From: Flavobacterium terrisoli | GTDB lineage: Bacteria > Bacteroidota > Bacteroidia > Flavobacteriales > Flavobacteriaceae | Assembly (NCBI RefSeq): GCF_030167905.1 | Contig: NZ_JARGNA010000007.1 | Location: 82,859 to 146,858, forward strand | Direction of reading: 5' to 3' | Length of the DNA stretch: 64,000 bases | Part shown: in pieces, positions 9,389 to 20,327 of the stretch | Numbering within the stretch: the stretch's first letter is position 1 | How the letters are laid out: each line of letters begins with the position of its first letter | Translations under genes and position numbers: made by a program | Notes under the pieces: generated by a model | Seen by the model: only the letters and a program-made list of their open reading frames with translations | Database searches by the model: none | What the model was told of the DNA's origin: nothing

Positions 9389-9517
9389 CTAACAGCGGTT
9401 TGGCGCCATTGTTAGTTTGCATAAATTTCATATCTTTCCATCACGTTGCGGCACAAAGCTTAACCGGAATAAACTCCGCTCGCTTTGACCACAACAGCCC
9501 AAGCCGCGGAACGTTAT
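9389..9517 (+). other. attC-like imperfect palindrome between two orphan genes
   Basis: The left end CTAACAGCGGTTTGGC and the right end GCCCAAGCCGCGGAACGTTA can pair: TAAC with GTTA, GCGG with CCGC, and TTTGG with CCAAG (one G-U), with unpaired bases between blocks. This split-stem layout over about 129 bp resembles integron attC recombination sites. The terminal seven bases (GTTATAA) do not match the standard GTTRRRY core, so integrase recognition is uncertain. Confidence 0.45.
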
Positions 9518-9543
9518 AAGCAATCTTGATAACATATACTTAA

Positions 9544-9948
9544 ATGAAAGACATTCAGAAATTATTAAAGCCAAAAGTCGTCGAATTACAAAATGAAATT
9601 CCGGGTGCTAATCCTGAAATCTATAATATAACCTATGATTTATGGACTTTGAAAATAACTTTAGGTTTTGATGATATTGAAAGCCCAATCTATGTTATTT
9701 TTAAAAATGTGATTGGATTTAGAGTATTGGACGAAGGAAATCTTTTGGAGTTCTGGGATAAAGATGTCAGAGTTCCACGTTGGATTTGGAGAGTTGAAAG
9801 TGGTGGCTGGTTTGAATTGGAAAAATTACGCGCTGGTTTCTTAGCCCAACACCATGGAGATAATCATAATGAATATTTAGTGAGTGGAATCAATGATTGC
9901 GTGAGCGTGATAGCGGAATCTGAACCAATGATTATTAGAGCAGATTAA
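9544..9948 (+). CDS. Small cytoplasmic protein of unknown function (cassette-like)
   Basis: A 134 aa soluble protein with no signal peptide or membrane segment. I do not recognise the family. It is rich in aromatic residues (VPRWIWRVESGGWFE) and acidic overall. The C-terminal part reads SGINDCVSVIAESEPMI. The gene starts 26 bases after the attC-like site and is followed within a few bases by a second copy of that site's left arm. Placement, size and isolation fit a gene cassette; an immunity-like role is possible but has no direct support. Confidence 0.7.
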   Translation: MKDIQKLLKPKVVELQNEIPGANPEIYNITYDLWTLKITLGFDDIESPIYVIFKNVIGFRVLDEGNLLEFWDKDVRVPRWIWRVESGGWFELEKLRAGFLAQHHGDNHNEYLVSGINDCVSVIAESEPMIIRAD

Positions 9949-9955
9949 AACTGCT

Positions 9956-9971
9956 TACAACAGCGGTTTGG
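9956..9971 (+). other. Left arm of a second attC-like site
   Basis: TACAACAGCGGTTTGG repeats the left arm found at 9389-9404 (TAACAGCGGTTTGG core). No matching right arm follows; the 21-bp repeat array begins immediately after. The site looks interrupted or decayed. Confidence 0.45.
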
Positions 9972-10223
9972 AGCACCTGCTAAGAGTGTTGAAGCACCCG
10001 CTAAGAGCGTTAGAGGACCCGCTAAGAGTTTTGGAGCACCCGCCAAGAGTGTTGGAGTACCCGCCAAGAGTGTTCAAGCACCCGCAAAGAGTGTTGAAGC
10101 ACCCGCTAAGAGCGTTAGAGGACCCGCTAAGAGTGTTGGAGCACCCGCTAAGAGTGTTGAAGCACCCGCTAAGAGCGTTGGAGCACCCGCTAAGAGTTTT
10201 GGAGCACCTGCCAAGAGTTTTGG
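9972..10223. repeat. Minisatellite: 12 tandem copies of a 21-bp unit
   Basis: Twelve exact-length units of 21 bp with consensus AGCACCCGCTAAGAGTGTTGG run without spacers, followed by a partial 13th (AGCA). Units differ at a few positions and show a higher-order pattern: the GCGTTAG-AGGACCC pair of units recurs at 10,002 and 10,107. Because 21 is divisible by three, both strands stay open: a heptad LEHPLRV on plus (from a TTG at 9968) and a CSNTLSG-type repeat on minus. No ribosome-binding or protein-family evidence supports translation, so I list it as a repeat. Confidence 0.95.
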
Positions 10224-10286
10224 AGCATGACAAAACCACAAGTAGGAATTATTTCAAAATAAATTTTTAGATTAACATAATTCTGA

Positions 10287-10294
10287 TATTTTTG
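10287..10294 (+). promoter_or_regulatory. Promoter -7 box for the M48 peptidase gene
   Basis: TATTTTTG, 19 bases before the ATG at 10314, fits TAnnTTTG. A T-rich block 18 bases upstream may be the -33 element. Confidence 0.5.
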
Positions 10295-10313
10295 GAAGAC
10301 CAAAATACTATTT

Positions 10314-12359
10314 ATGTCAGCCGTTAAAATCTCTCCCGAATTCAAGTCACAAACCTATAGGGCCATATTTTCTATTGTTCTGTTTATCATTGTTTATCTG
10401 CTGCTGTTTGGCTTAGCCATTGGGATTTTCGCGGGTTGTGCTTATTTGGCTTTTATAATGGTCACGGCTGCGCCTTCTTTTGTCACCTTAATGCTCGGGA
10501 TTGGTCTTGTTGGCGTTGGCTTCTTTATCTTTTATTTTATGGTCAAATTTTTATTTACCAAAAACAAAAGCGATTATTCCCATCTGACCGAAATCAATAT
10601 TCATGACGAACCCGAATTGTATAAAATGATTCAGGATCTTGTGGATGAAATTGGCACCGATTTCCCTAAAAAAATATACTTATCACCTGATGTCAATGCT
10701 TCCGTATTCTATGATTCCAGTTTTTGGAGCATGTTTTTCCCAATCAAAAAAAACCTGCACATCGGTATGGGTTTGGTCAACACAACTACCGTAACAGAAC
10801 TCAGAGGCATTTTGGCCCATGAGTTTGGCCACTTTTCACAAAAGACAATGAAAGTCGGCAGCTATGTTTATAACGTAAACAGGGTCATTTACAACCTGCT
10901 TTATGAAAATGACGATTACCACAACGCCATTTCATCCTGGGCGAGCAAAAGCGGTTATTTTGCTATCTTATTGTATGTCGCTGTCGGATTCAACAGATTG
11001 ATACAGTCTTTGTTGCAAATGATGTATAAAGTCGTGAACCTGAGTTATATGGGATTATCCCGTGAAATGGAGTTCCATGCCGATGAAATTGCGGCTAATG
11101 TCGTAGGCTCTGAACCGATGATCAATTCGATGCTCAGAATGGATTTGACGTCCAATTCCTTTGACCGGGTGATTAATTATTACAATGGTAAAATCAACGA
11201 ATCCATCACGACATCCAACATATATCCACAGCATCTTTTGGCGACTAATTTCTTTGCCGGCAATAGCAAAATCGATATCGTTGATAATTTACCACGGGTT
11301 GAAAGCGGCTATTATGAAAGATTCAACAAATCAAAGTTGGTCATCAAAAACCAATGGGCTTCGCATCCGTCGACAGAGGAAAGGGTCAATGCGTTTAAAA
11401 CCCTGAGCATCAACCTGAGTAACATAGACAACCGACCGGCCAATACGCTATTCAAAAACATCAGTGAGATTCAACAGAAAATCACCAAAAAGATGTTTGA
11501 AACCGTAGTCTATCCGGAAACGCCTTTAGACGAAGAAATCAATCAGTTTGAAACGTCAATCCAAAAGGAATACCAGGAAAATAAATATCCCGATTTATAC
11601 AATGGCTATTATGACAACCACACTATGGACGCGATGGATTTGGATAAAATTTTGGAAAACCCAAATACAGCATTGACTTTTGACGAGTTGTACAACAATG
11701 ATATTGTTGAATTGGCGCATAGCAAAACGGCGCAGAACAACGATTTAGCAGTATTGAAACAAATTGCCGGAAAAGAATTTAAGATCAAAACATTTGACTA
11801 TGACGGCAATAAATACAAATCGTCTGCAGCTAAATCATTGGCAGACAATCTGGATAAAGACATCGCCGAGAACAAAGAGAAACTGCATCTGAATGACATT
11901 GAGATATTCAAATATTTTTATGGCAAAGCGCAGCAGAAAGGTGTTGCTGAAAAACTGGTGAAACGCTATAAGGACTTTTTTAGCGTAGACAGCGAACACG
12001 AGACAAAGGCCCAACTTTATGTAGACATGTTTGAGAAATTTTCTTTTGCTTATGAACAGCATCAGATTGAGGACATCAATAACCGAATGAAAAATTATGC
12101 TGTACTCGAATCAAGATTCAAAGAACAGCTGAAAGCGATTCAGGAAGATGAACGCTATCAGAAAGCGATAACACCCGATATGAAGAAAGAATGTGATGCA
12201 TATCTGGAAAAGGATTTGGTTTATTTTGATGGCAGGAAATATGACGATGAAGCCATTGGCATCAAAAATAACATCATCCATCTCTATCTCTTTATCCTGC
12301 AAAGAAGTTACTTTTTAAACCATAAGGAAATATTGGATTTCCAAGCCACATTGGTATAA
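10314..12359 (+). CDS. M48 family membrane metallopeptidase
   Basis: Zinc protease of the HtpX/Ste24 (M48) type, anchored in the inner membrane. Two strong hydrophobic segments lie in residues 15-90. The zinc motif HEFGH is near residues 169-173 in LRGILAHEFGHFS, and the downstream glutamate ligand lies in SREMEFHADEIAANV near 250. One or two further hydrophobic stretches come between them. At 681 aa it is much longer than HtpX (about 290), with a C-terminal extension of about 400 residues rich in charged helices whose role I cannot name. It has its own promoter and a shared terminator with the ABC-F gene. Confidence 0.88.
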   Translation: MSAVKISPEFKSQTYRAIFSIVLFIIVYLLLFGLAIGIFAGCAYLAFIMVTAAPSFVTLMLGIGLVGVGFFIFYFMVKFLFTKNKSDYSHLTEINIHDEPELYKMIQDLVDEIGTDFPKKIYLSPDVNASVFYDSSFWSMFFPIKKNLHIGMGLVNTTTVTELRGILAHEFGHFSQKTMKVGSYVYNVNRVIYNLLYENDDYHNAISSWASKSGYFAILLYVAVGFNRLIQSLLQMMYKVVNLSYMGLSREMEFHADEIAANVVGSEPMINSMLRMDLTSNSFDRVINYYNGKINESITTSNIYPQHLLATNFFAGNSKIDIVDNLPRVESGYYERFNKSKLVIKNQWASHPSTEERVNAFKTLSINLSNIDNRPANTLFKNISEIQQKITKKMFETVVYPETPLDEEINQFETSIQKEYQENKYPDLYNGYYDNHTMDAMDLDKILENPNTALTFDELYNNDIVELAHSKTAQNNDLAVLKQIAGKEFKIKTFDYDGNKYKSSAAKSLADNLDKDIAENKEKLHLNDIEIFKYFYGKAQQKGVAEKLVKRYKDFFSVDSEHETKAQLYVDMFEKFSFAYEQHQIEDINNRMKNYAVLESRFKEQLKAIQEDERYQKAITPDMKKECDAYLEKDLVYFDGRKYDDEAIGIKNNIIHLYLFILQRSYFLNHKEILDFQATLV

Positions 12360-12360
12360 A

Positions 12361-12388
12361 AAAACTCCCGCTTAAGGCGGGAGTTTTT
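12361..12388. terminator. Bidirectional terminator between the M48 and ABC-F genes
   Basis: AAAACTCCCGC and GCGGGAGTTTT pair around a TTAAG loop, with A-run and T-run on opposite sides, serving two convergent genes. Confidence 0.9.
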
Positions 12389-12394
12389 ATATAT

Positions 12395-14640
<2,246 letters not shown>

Positions 14641-17600
14641 ATGAAAAGATGGCTCTCAATTATCTTGTTGACATTCAGTTGTTTTGCACTTGCTCAAAAA
14701 AGCAAAACAATGTGGAAAGTAAATGCAGGAATGCAAACAAAACAAAAGTCCAACAATGCAAACTTACCCGAAAAAAAACTATACGATTTAGACTTAACGG
14801 CATTACAAGAACTCTTGGTTACCTCGCCAAAGAGATTGGCAAATGCCGGTAACTCAAACACTTTAATTTCATTACCCAATGCAGATGGTGTTTTTGAAAA
14901 CTTCAGGGTGTATGAAAATCCGGTTATGGATGCCGAATTAGCCGCCAATTATCCTGAAATCAAATCCTATGTAGCGATTGGTGTTGACAATCCGACTGCT
15001 CGAGTGTATTTCAGTTTTTCGCCTTTAGGGTTCAAATCGATGAGCTTACATCCTGGAAAACCGGTTGTTTTTATCGAACCTTTAACTACCGATTTATCTA
15101 CTTATACCGTTTACCAAAAATCAGATTACACCAATTCATTGAGTAGAATAGAATGCAAAATTATCAATGAAGCAGTCAGTGATATTGGAGATTCAGAACT
15201 AATGGCAAGACCAAATGCTGATGATGCTAAATTGAGAACTTTCAGATTGGCTTTGTCTTGTACCGGAGAATATGCGGCTTATTTTGGCGGAACCAAAGCA
15301 TTAGCTTTAGCCGGAATGAACAATACTTTAACAAGAGTTAACGCCATCTTTGAAACTGATTTTGGTTTGCGTTTGGTGCTTATTGCCAACAATGCTAATG
15401 TAATTTATACATCGCCTACTACTGATCCTTATGCTGATTATACCGGTATGTCGAGTTGGAATTCTCAACTGCAATCTACTTTAACTTCGGTTATTGGCGA
15501 AGCCAATTATGACATTGGTCATTTATTGGGCGGAACCGGTGGTGGTGGAAATGCAGGCTGTATCGGTTGCATTTGTGTGAATGGTTCCAAAGGAAAAGGG
15601 TATACTTCGCCTTCGAGCGGTATTCCAGCAGGAGATAATTTTGATATCGATTATGTGGCTCATGAAATTGGTCATCAATTGGGCGCTAATCATACCTATT
15701 CACACGTTACCGAATCGGGAACCGGAACTCAAATGGAACCCGGAAGCGGTTCTACCATTATGAGTTATGCCGGTATTACCACCAAAGACGTTCAGCGTCA
15801 TTCTGATCCTTATTTTCATGCGATAAGCATTCAGCAAGTGACCAATAATGTTAAAAATAAAGTGGCTTACATTTTAACATCCACCGGAAATAATGTGCCG
15901 ATAGTTAACGCAGGATTGGATTATACGATTCCAAAAGGAACGCCATTTATGCTTAACGGAAATGCTAGTGATGCCAACGGAGATATGCTGACTTACAACT
16001 GGGAAGAAATGGATTTAGGTACTTCGATTACGACCATACCTAGTACAACAGCTACTTCAGGCCCGATTTTTAGATCTTATGTTTCAACCACTTCGCCAAC
16101 GAGATATTTCCCAAGAATGGCAACTGTTTTAAGTGGATTAAACACTACGGCAGGAACTGAAATTCCATGGGAAGTATTGCCCAATGTAGCCCGAACTTTG
16201 AACTTCCGTTTGACGGTTCGCGATAACAGAGCCGGCGGACCATCCAACAACAGTGATGATGTTATCGTTACGGTAAACGGAACTGCCGGGCCATTTACCG
16301 TGAACTCTCCTAATTCGGCAGTGACTTATTCCGGAGGAAGTACACAAACCATCACTTGGAATGTTGCAGGAACTACAACTAACGGCGTAAATTGTGCCAA
16401 TGTCGATATCCTATTATCAACAGACGGAGGACAAACTTTTGCTGCTACCCTATTGTCAGCAACGCCAAATGATGGAACACAAAATGTTGTGATTCCGAAT
16501 ATCGCAGGAAATACCAACAGAATCATGATTAAAGGAAACAACCATATTTTCTTTGATGTATCCAATACTAATTTTATTATTGCTGCCGGAACTACGGTAG
16601 CGGATATTACACTACCGATTATGGCGACACTTTCGGCATCCGGAACTACGGTTTCATCAACCAATCTTTATTGGTCGGCTTCAGATAATGTAGGTGTAAC
16701 CGGTTATGACCTCTATCAAAATGGCGTATTAAAAGCTTCGACAACTAATACGGCCTATACCATAAGTGGTTTATCATCGGCAACAAATTACAGCTTTTAT
16801 GTAATCGCTAAAGATGCCGCCGGAAATAGATCTGTTGCGAGCAATACTGTCAATATAATGACACTTTCAGCAGCCGACACTAGTTCGCCAACATCGCCAA
16901 CACTTACTGCTTACGGAACAACTGCCACATCGACCAATCTTTCTTGGACAACAGCTACAGATAATATTGGGGTTACGGGTTATGATATTTATAAAAACAG
17001 TCAGTTTATCGGTTCTAGCACAGCAACTTCTTATGCTGTTAGCGGTCTAAATCCGGCCACTAACTATAGTTATTATGTCAGAGCTAAAGATGCTGTTGGA
17101 AATTCGTCTTCGAGTAATTTGGTTAGTATCACAACGCTTTCAAATGTGATTTCTTATTGTGCTTCAAGAGGTAATAGTACTGCCAAAGAATATATAAATC
17201 GAGTGCAAATTGGTACAATCAATAATCTTTCGGGCAACAATAACGGCTATGGAAATTTTACGGCTTTAACCACCAATTTAGCTTTGAATTCCAACAATAA
17301 CATTACCATAACGGCAACTAAATCAAGTCCATCTTATGCCGAAGCTTACAGTGTATGGATTGATTTTAATCAGGATAATGATTTTTCAGATGCCGGCGAA
17401 CTGGTAATCAATCAGTCGAAAACAAAAACAACCCCTTTCAGCGGAAGCATAAGCGTTCCTTCAAATGCGCTTCAAGGAGCAACCCGAATGAGAGTTTCGA
17501 TGAAAAACAATGCATTGGCAACAGCCTGTGAAATTTTCACTTATGGAGAAGTTGAAGATTATACCGTGATTATAACAGCCACCGGAAGATTTGAAGAGGA

Positions 17601-17841
17601 AACCATCGTCAGCAAACCGGCTGTAAAAATATATCCAAATCCGGTTAAAGGAGAAGTATTAAACATATCCAATCTTGAAAATCCGGCGACCTTCAGAATT
17701 TACAATCTGTTAGGACAAGAAATAGCCAACAACAAAATTGAAAATGATGCTGTCAATGTAAGTTCCCTGAAACCCGGTAATTATATAATAGAAATCATGG
17801 ATGGTGACAGCAGAACAACCAAACAATTTATTAAACAATAG
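14641..17841 (+). CDS. Secreted reprolysin-like metalloprotease with FnIII, GEVED and T9SS type A domains
   Basis: A 1066 aa extracellular zinc protease. Signal peptide MKRWLSIILLTFSCFALAQ; an N-terminal propeptide-like region follows. The metzincin site HEIGHQLGANH is near residues 340-350, followed by a MSYAG Met-turn, typical of M12B reprolysin-like enzymes. Two fibronectin type III modules (about 655-740 and 755-840; both carry the DNVGVTGYD or DNIGVTGYD pattern) are followed by a GEVED module near 850-980 ending in GEVEDYTV. The C-terminus is a T9SS type A domain (VKIYPNPVKGEVLNI...). Family proteins digest extracellular protein; the substrate is unknown. It stands alone with a strong terminator. 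Confidence 0.92.
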   Translation: MKRWLSIILLTFSCFALAQKSKTMWKVNAGMQTKQKSNNANLPEKKLYDLDLTALQELLVTSPKRLANAGNSNTLISLPNADGVFENFRVYENPVMDAELAANYPEIKSYVAIGVDNPTARVYFSFSPLGFKSMSLHPGKPVVFIEPLTTDLSTYTVYQKSDYTNSLSRIECKIINEAVSDIGDSELMARPNADDAKLRTFRLALSCTGEYAAYFGGTKALALAGMNNTLTRVNAIFETDFGLRLVLIANNANVIYTSPTTDPYADYTGMSSWNSQLQSTLTSVIGEANYDIGHLLGGTGGGGNAGCIGCICVNGSKGKGYTSPSSGIPAGDNFDIDYVAHEIGHQLGANHTYSHVTESGTGTQMEPGSGSTIMSYAGITTKDVQRHSDPYFHAISIQQVTNNVKNKVAYILTSTGNNVPIVNAGLDYTIPKGTPFMLNGNASDANGDMLTYNWEEMDLGTSITTIPSTTATSGPIFRSYVSTTSPTRYFPRMATVLSGLNTTAGTEIPWEVLPNVARTLNFRLTVRDNRAGGPSNNSDDVIVTVNGTAGPFTVNSPNSAVTYSGGSTQTITWNVAGTTTNGVNCANVDILLSTDGGQTFAATLLSATPNDGTQNVVIPNIAGNTNRIMIKGNNHIFFDVSNTNFIIAAGTTVADITLPIMATLSASGTTVSSTNLYWSASDNVGVTGYDLYQNGVLKASTTNTAYTISGLSSATNYSFYVIAKDAAGNRSVASNTVNIMTLSAADTSSPTSPTLTAYGTTATSTNLSWTTATDNIGVTGYDIYKNSQFIGSSTATSYAVSGLNPATNYSYYVRAKDAVGNSSSSNLVSITTLSNVISYCASRGNSTAKEYINRVQIGTINNLSGNNNGYGNFTALTTNLALNSNNNITITATKSSPSYAEAYSVWIDFNQDNDFSDAGELVINQSKTKTTPFSGSISVPSNALQGATRMRVSMKNNALATACEIFTYGEVEDYTVIITATGRFEEETIVSKPAVKIYPNPVKGEVLNISNLENPATFRIYNLLGQEIANNKIENDAVNVSSLKPGNYIIEIMDGDSRTTKQFIKQ

Positions 17842-17860
17842 TTGAAACCGCTTGATTGCA

Positions 17861-17890
17861 AAAACCTCACATCACTGTGAGGTTTTCTAT
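17861..17890 (+). terminator. Terminator after the reprolysin-like protease
   Basis: AAAACCTCACA and TGTGAGGTTTT pair around a TCAC loop, followed by a short T-rich tail. Confidence 0.85.
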
Positions 17891-18020
17891 TAAGAATAAT
17901 TTTATTCTGAAATCCACACTGATTAATATTGGCTTTGCGACTGTAAAAGCAGGAGTTGCCAACCAATTGACTAATCGTTTATTTAACTAATGGTTAACAG
18001 TAAAATCCAAATCATCTGAA

Positions 18021-18028
18021 TATTTTTG
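18021..18028 (+). promoter_or_regulatory. Promoter -7 box that decides the lipoprotein start
   Basis: TATTTTTG fits TAnnTTTG. An in-frame TTG at 18,026 lies inside this box and so cannot be the start; the ATG at 18,047 is. Confidence 0.55.
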
Positions 18029-18046
18029 TTTACTAGTTTCTATTCA

Positions 18047-19456
18047 ATGCACAATTACAGAAATTTAAAAGTTTTTGCTTTACTTATCCCTTTTATTACG
18101 CTTTTAAGCTCGTGTAAAAACGAATTTAAAGGAAGTGATTATGTCGCTTATTTTGGCGGAGAGATTGTCAATCCAAACAGCCAGTATGTGCTTTTCTGCA
18201 AAGACAATGAAGTAATAGATTCCATCAAGCTGGACAAAAACAACCGCTTCTTTATGCAGTTTGATTCTTTGCCGCCCGGTTTATATACTTTCAAACACGA
18301 ACCGGAATACCAATATGTTTATTTTGATAAGAATGACAGCCTGATGGTGCGTGTGAATACCCGGGATTTTGATAATTCTGTTGTTTTCTGTGGACGTGGT
18401 GATCAGAAAAACAACTTTCTGATGGAACAATACCTGAAAAATGAGAAAGACAAAAACAATTTATTTTCTGCCTACGATTCTGATATTGATAAGTTTACCA
18501 AAACCATTGACTCTTCCTATCAGGTAGCCACTAAGTTTTACACTGCCAAAAAAGAGGAACTCAAATGGAGCGATGAATTTGATAATTATGCGAAAGCAGC
18601 TTTGGATTTTCCTTATTATTCCAGAAGGGAATTGTATCCAATGGTTCATAAAATCAGAACCGGAAATGATGTCTATGAAAAAATCCCAACGGATTATTAC
18701 AATTTCAGAAAGAATGTAGACTGTAATAATGTGGCACTTTCAACGTATTCGCCTTTTGTGATGTATCTGTCACACATGCTGAACAACATGGGTTCCATCA
18801 ATTACCACAATCATTTTTCAGAAGTGGATTTGGCTTTGAAAACCAACATCAACAAAATGAATATTGCCGATACCTTAATCAAAAATGAAAAGGTAAAAAA
18901 CACCATACTCAACAACATTGCCTTCACCTATTTACTGGAAGATCAAAATATGGTAAACAACCAAACCTTTTTGGCTACTTACCATAAATTTTCAACCGAC
19001 AAGAGTCAGAAAAACGAAATCACCAAAATCGGGAATGCCATACAATTGCTAAAAGCAGGCAACAAACTTCCTGAGGTAACCCTTTTAGACCGAAGTGGAA
19101 ATAAAATAAACTCTTCATCGTTCACCAACAAAAAAACGGTCATTTTCTTTTGGACCGCCAATGCCGTTTCCCATTTGGAAGCAGCACATAAAAAGATATT
19201 GGCCTTCCAAAAAGCACATCCGGATTATCAATTTGTAGGCATCAACATCAATGATACACAGGAAGAATGGAAATCATTGCTGAGGAAATATAAATTTGAC
19301 AGCATCACCGAATTGCGTTGTGCCGATTTTGAAGACATTAAGGCCAAATGGGTAATCACCAAAATCCACAGAACCATAATCCTGGACAATAACGGTTTGA
19401 TTAAAAATGCATTTACCAACATCTTTGAATCCAACTTTGAAGAGGAACTGAAATAG
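18047..19456 (+). CDS. Lipoprotein with DUF4369-like and cysteine-less thioredoxin-like domains
   Basis: A 469 aa lipoprotein: MHNYRNLKVFALLIPFITLLSSC gives a lipobox ending at Cys 23. The N-terminal ~110 residues (GEIVNPNSQYVLFCKDNEVIDSIKL...) resemble the DUF4369 beta domain often fused to thioredoxin folds in Bacteroidetes. The C-terminal ~130 residues look like a TlpA/AhpC-type thioredoxin fold (LPEVTLLDRSGNKINSSSF, then VIFFWTAN). Where W-C-x-x-C should stand the sequence is WTANAVSHLE, so the redox pair is missing. A binding or scaffold role is inferred rather than thiol chemistry. It has its own promoter and terminator. Confidence 0.8.
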   Translation: MHNYRNLKVFALLIPFITLLSSCKNEFKGSDYVAYFGGEIVNPNSQYVLFCKDNEVIDSIKLDKNNRFFMQFDSLPPGLYTFKHEPEYQYVYFDKNDSLMVRVNTRDFDNSVVFCGRGDQKNNFLMEQYLKNEKDKNNLFSAYDSDIDKFTKTIDSSYQVATKFYTAKKEELKWSDEFDNYAKAALDFPYYSRRELYPMVHKIRTGNDVYEKIPTDYYNFRKNVDCNNVALSTYSPFVMYLSHMLNNMGSINYHNHFSEVDLALKTNINKMNIADTLIKNEKVKNTILNNIAFTYLLEDQNMVNNQTFLATYHKFSTDKSQKNEITKIGNAIQLLKAGNKLPEVTLLDRSGNKINSSSFTNKKTVIFFWTANAVSHLEAAHKKILAFQKAHPDYQFVGININDTQEEWKSLLRKYKFDSITELRCADFEDIKAKWVITKIHRTIILDNNGLIKNAFTNIFESNFEEELK

Positions 19457-19502
19457 CTAAAAAGAAAACATACAGCCACTAGCTATCAGCAAGAAATTAA
19501 AA

Positions 19503-19535
19503 AATCCCGATTCAAATGAATCGGGATTCTTATTT
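19503..19535. terminator. Terminator between the lipoprotein and transaldolase genes
   Basis: AATCCCGATTC and GAATCGGGATT pair around AAAT. T residues follow on the right and A residues precede on the left, so it may serve both convergent genes. Confidence 0.85.
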
Positions 19536-19591
19536 ATATGTTTCAACTATTTTACTAAAAGCTAATAGCTGAAGGCTAATTGCCTCTTCAA

Positions 19592-20248
19592 TTATTGATT
19601 TCCTTTAGCATAATCGGCTAAGAACTGAGCCAAACCTAAATCGGTCAAAGGATGTTTTAACAATCCTGTGATGGATGACAATGGTCCGGTCATGACGTCA
19701 GCACCAATTTTAGCACAGTTCACCACGTGCATCGTGTGACGAATCGAAGCCGCTAAGATTTGGGTTTCAAAGGCGTAGTTGTCATAAATATCGCGAATCT
19801 CCTGAATCAACGCCAAACCGTCAGTAGAAATATCATCCAATCTTCCTAAGAATGGAGATACATAAGTCGCTCCGGCTTTCGCAGCCAAAATTGCCTGACC
19901 TGCAGAGAATACTAAAGTAACATTGGTTTTAACGCCTTTATCAGAGAAATATTTACAAGCTCTCACACCATCTTTGGTCATTGGCAATTTTACCACGATT
20001 TGCTCGTGCAATTCAGCCAATTCTTCACCTTCTTTAATCATACCGTCATAATCAACAGCGATTACTTCCGCACTCACGTCACCGTCAACGATGTTGCAAA
20101 TGTCAACGTAGTGTTTTAAGATGTTGTTTTTTCCTGTAATTCCTTCTTTTGCCATCAACGACGGATTGGTTGTAACGCCATCAAGAACACCTAATGATTG
20201 TGCTTCTCTAATCTCGTTTAAGTTGGCAGTGTCAATAAAAAATTTCAT
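19592..20248 (-). CDS. Transaldolase, small TalC/Fsa-type
   Basis: 218 aa class I aldolase of the decameric Fsa/TalC subfamily, acting in the non-oxidative pentose phosphate pathway. It starts [16 protein letters not shown], with VTTNPSL at 25-31. The Schiff-base lysine is Lys87 in VVKLPMT. Two positions separate transaldolases from fructose-6-phosphate aldolases: here Glu61 (SAEVIA; Gln in FSA) and Phe133 (SPFLGR; Tyr in FSA), both of the transaldolase type. Automatic annotation often names such genes fructose-6-phosphate aldolase; I favour transaldolase. A promoter lies just upstream, so it is independent of the neighbouring SDR. Confidence 0.9.
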   Translation of the reverse strand: MKFFIDTANLNEIREAQSLGVLDGVTTNPSLMAKEGITGKNNILKHYVDICNIVDGDVSAEVIAVDYDGMIKEGEELAELHEQIVVKLPMTKDGVRACKYFSDKGVKTNVTLVFSAGQAILAAKAGATYVSPFLGRLDDISTDGLALIQEIRDIYDNYAFETQILAASIRHTMHVVNCAKIGADVMTGPLSSITGLLKHPLTDLGLAQFLADYAKGNQ

Positions 20249-20295
20249 AGTGTAATGTTTATATGTGTAAAAAGTTGTGTTTCTGAATTTTTGTG

Positions 20296-20327
20296 CAAAG
20301 TTACATATTCAAATTCAATTTAAACAA
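20296..20327 (-). promoter_or_regulatory. Promoter of the transaldolase gene
   Basis: On the minus strand: TTG (20,325-20,327), 21 bases, then TAACTTTG (20,296-20,303), 48 bases before the ATG. Confidence 0.65.

Noticed and set aside
9972..10223. CRISPR array
   Set aside because: Units are contiguous without spacers and are not separated by unique sequence; no cas genes nearby.
9955..10239. Antisense and sense open frames (95-100 codons) across the 21-bp repeats as genes
   Set aside because: They stay open only because the unit length is a multiple of three. No ribosome-binding signal, promoter or family match is seen; recorded as a repeat.
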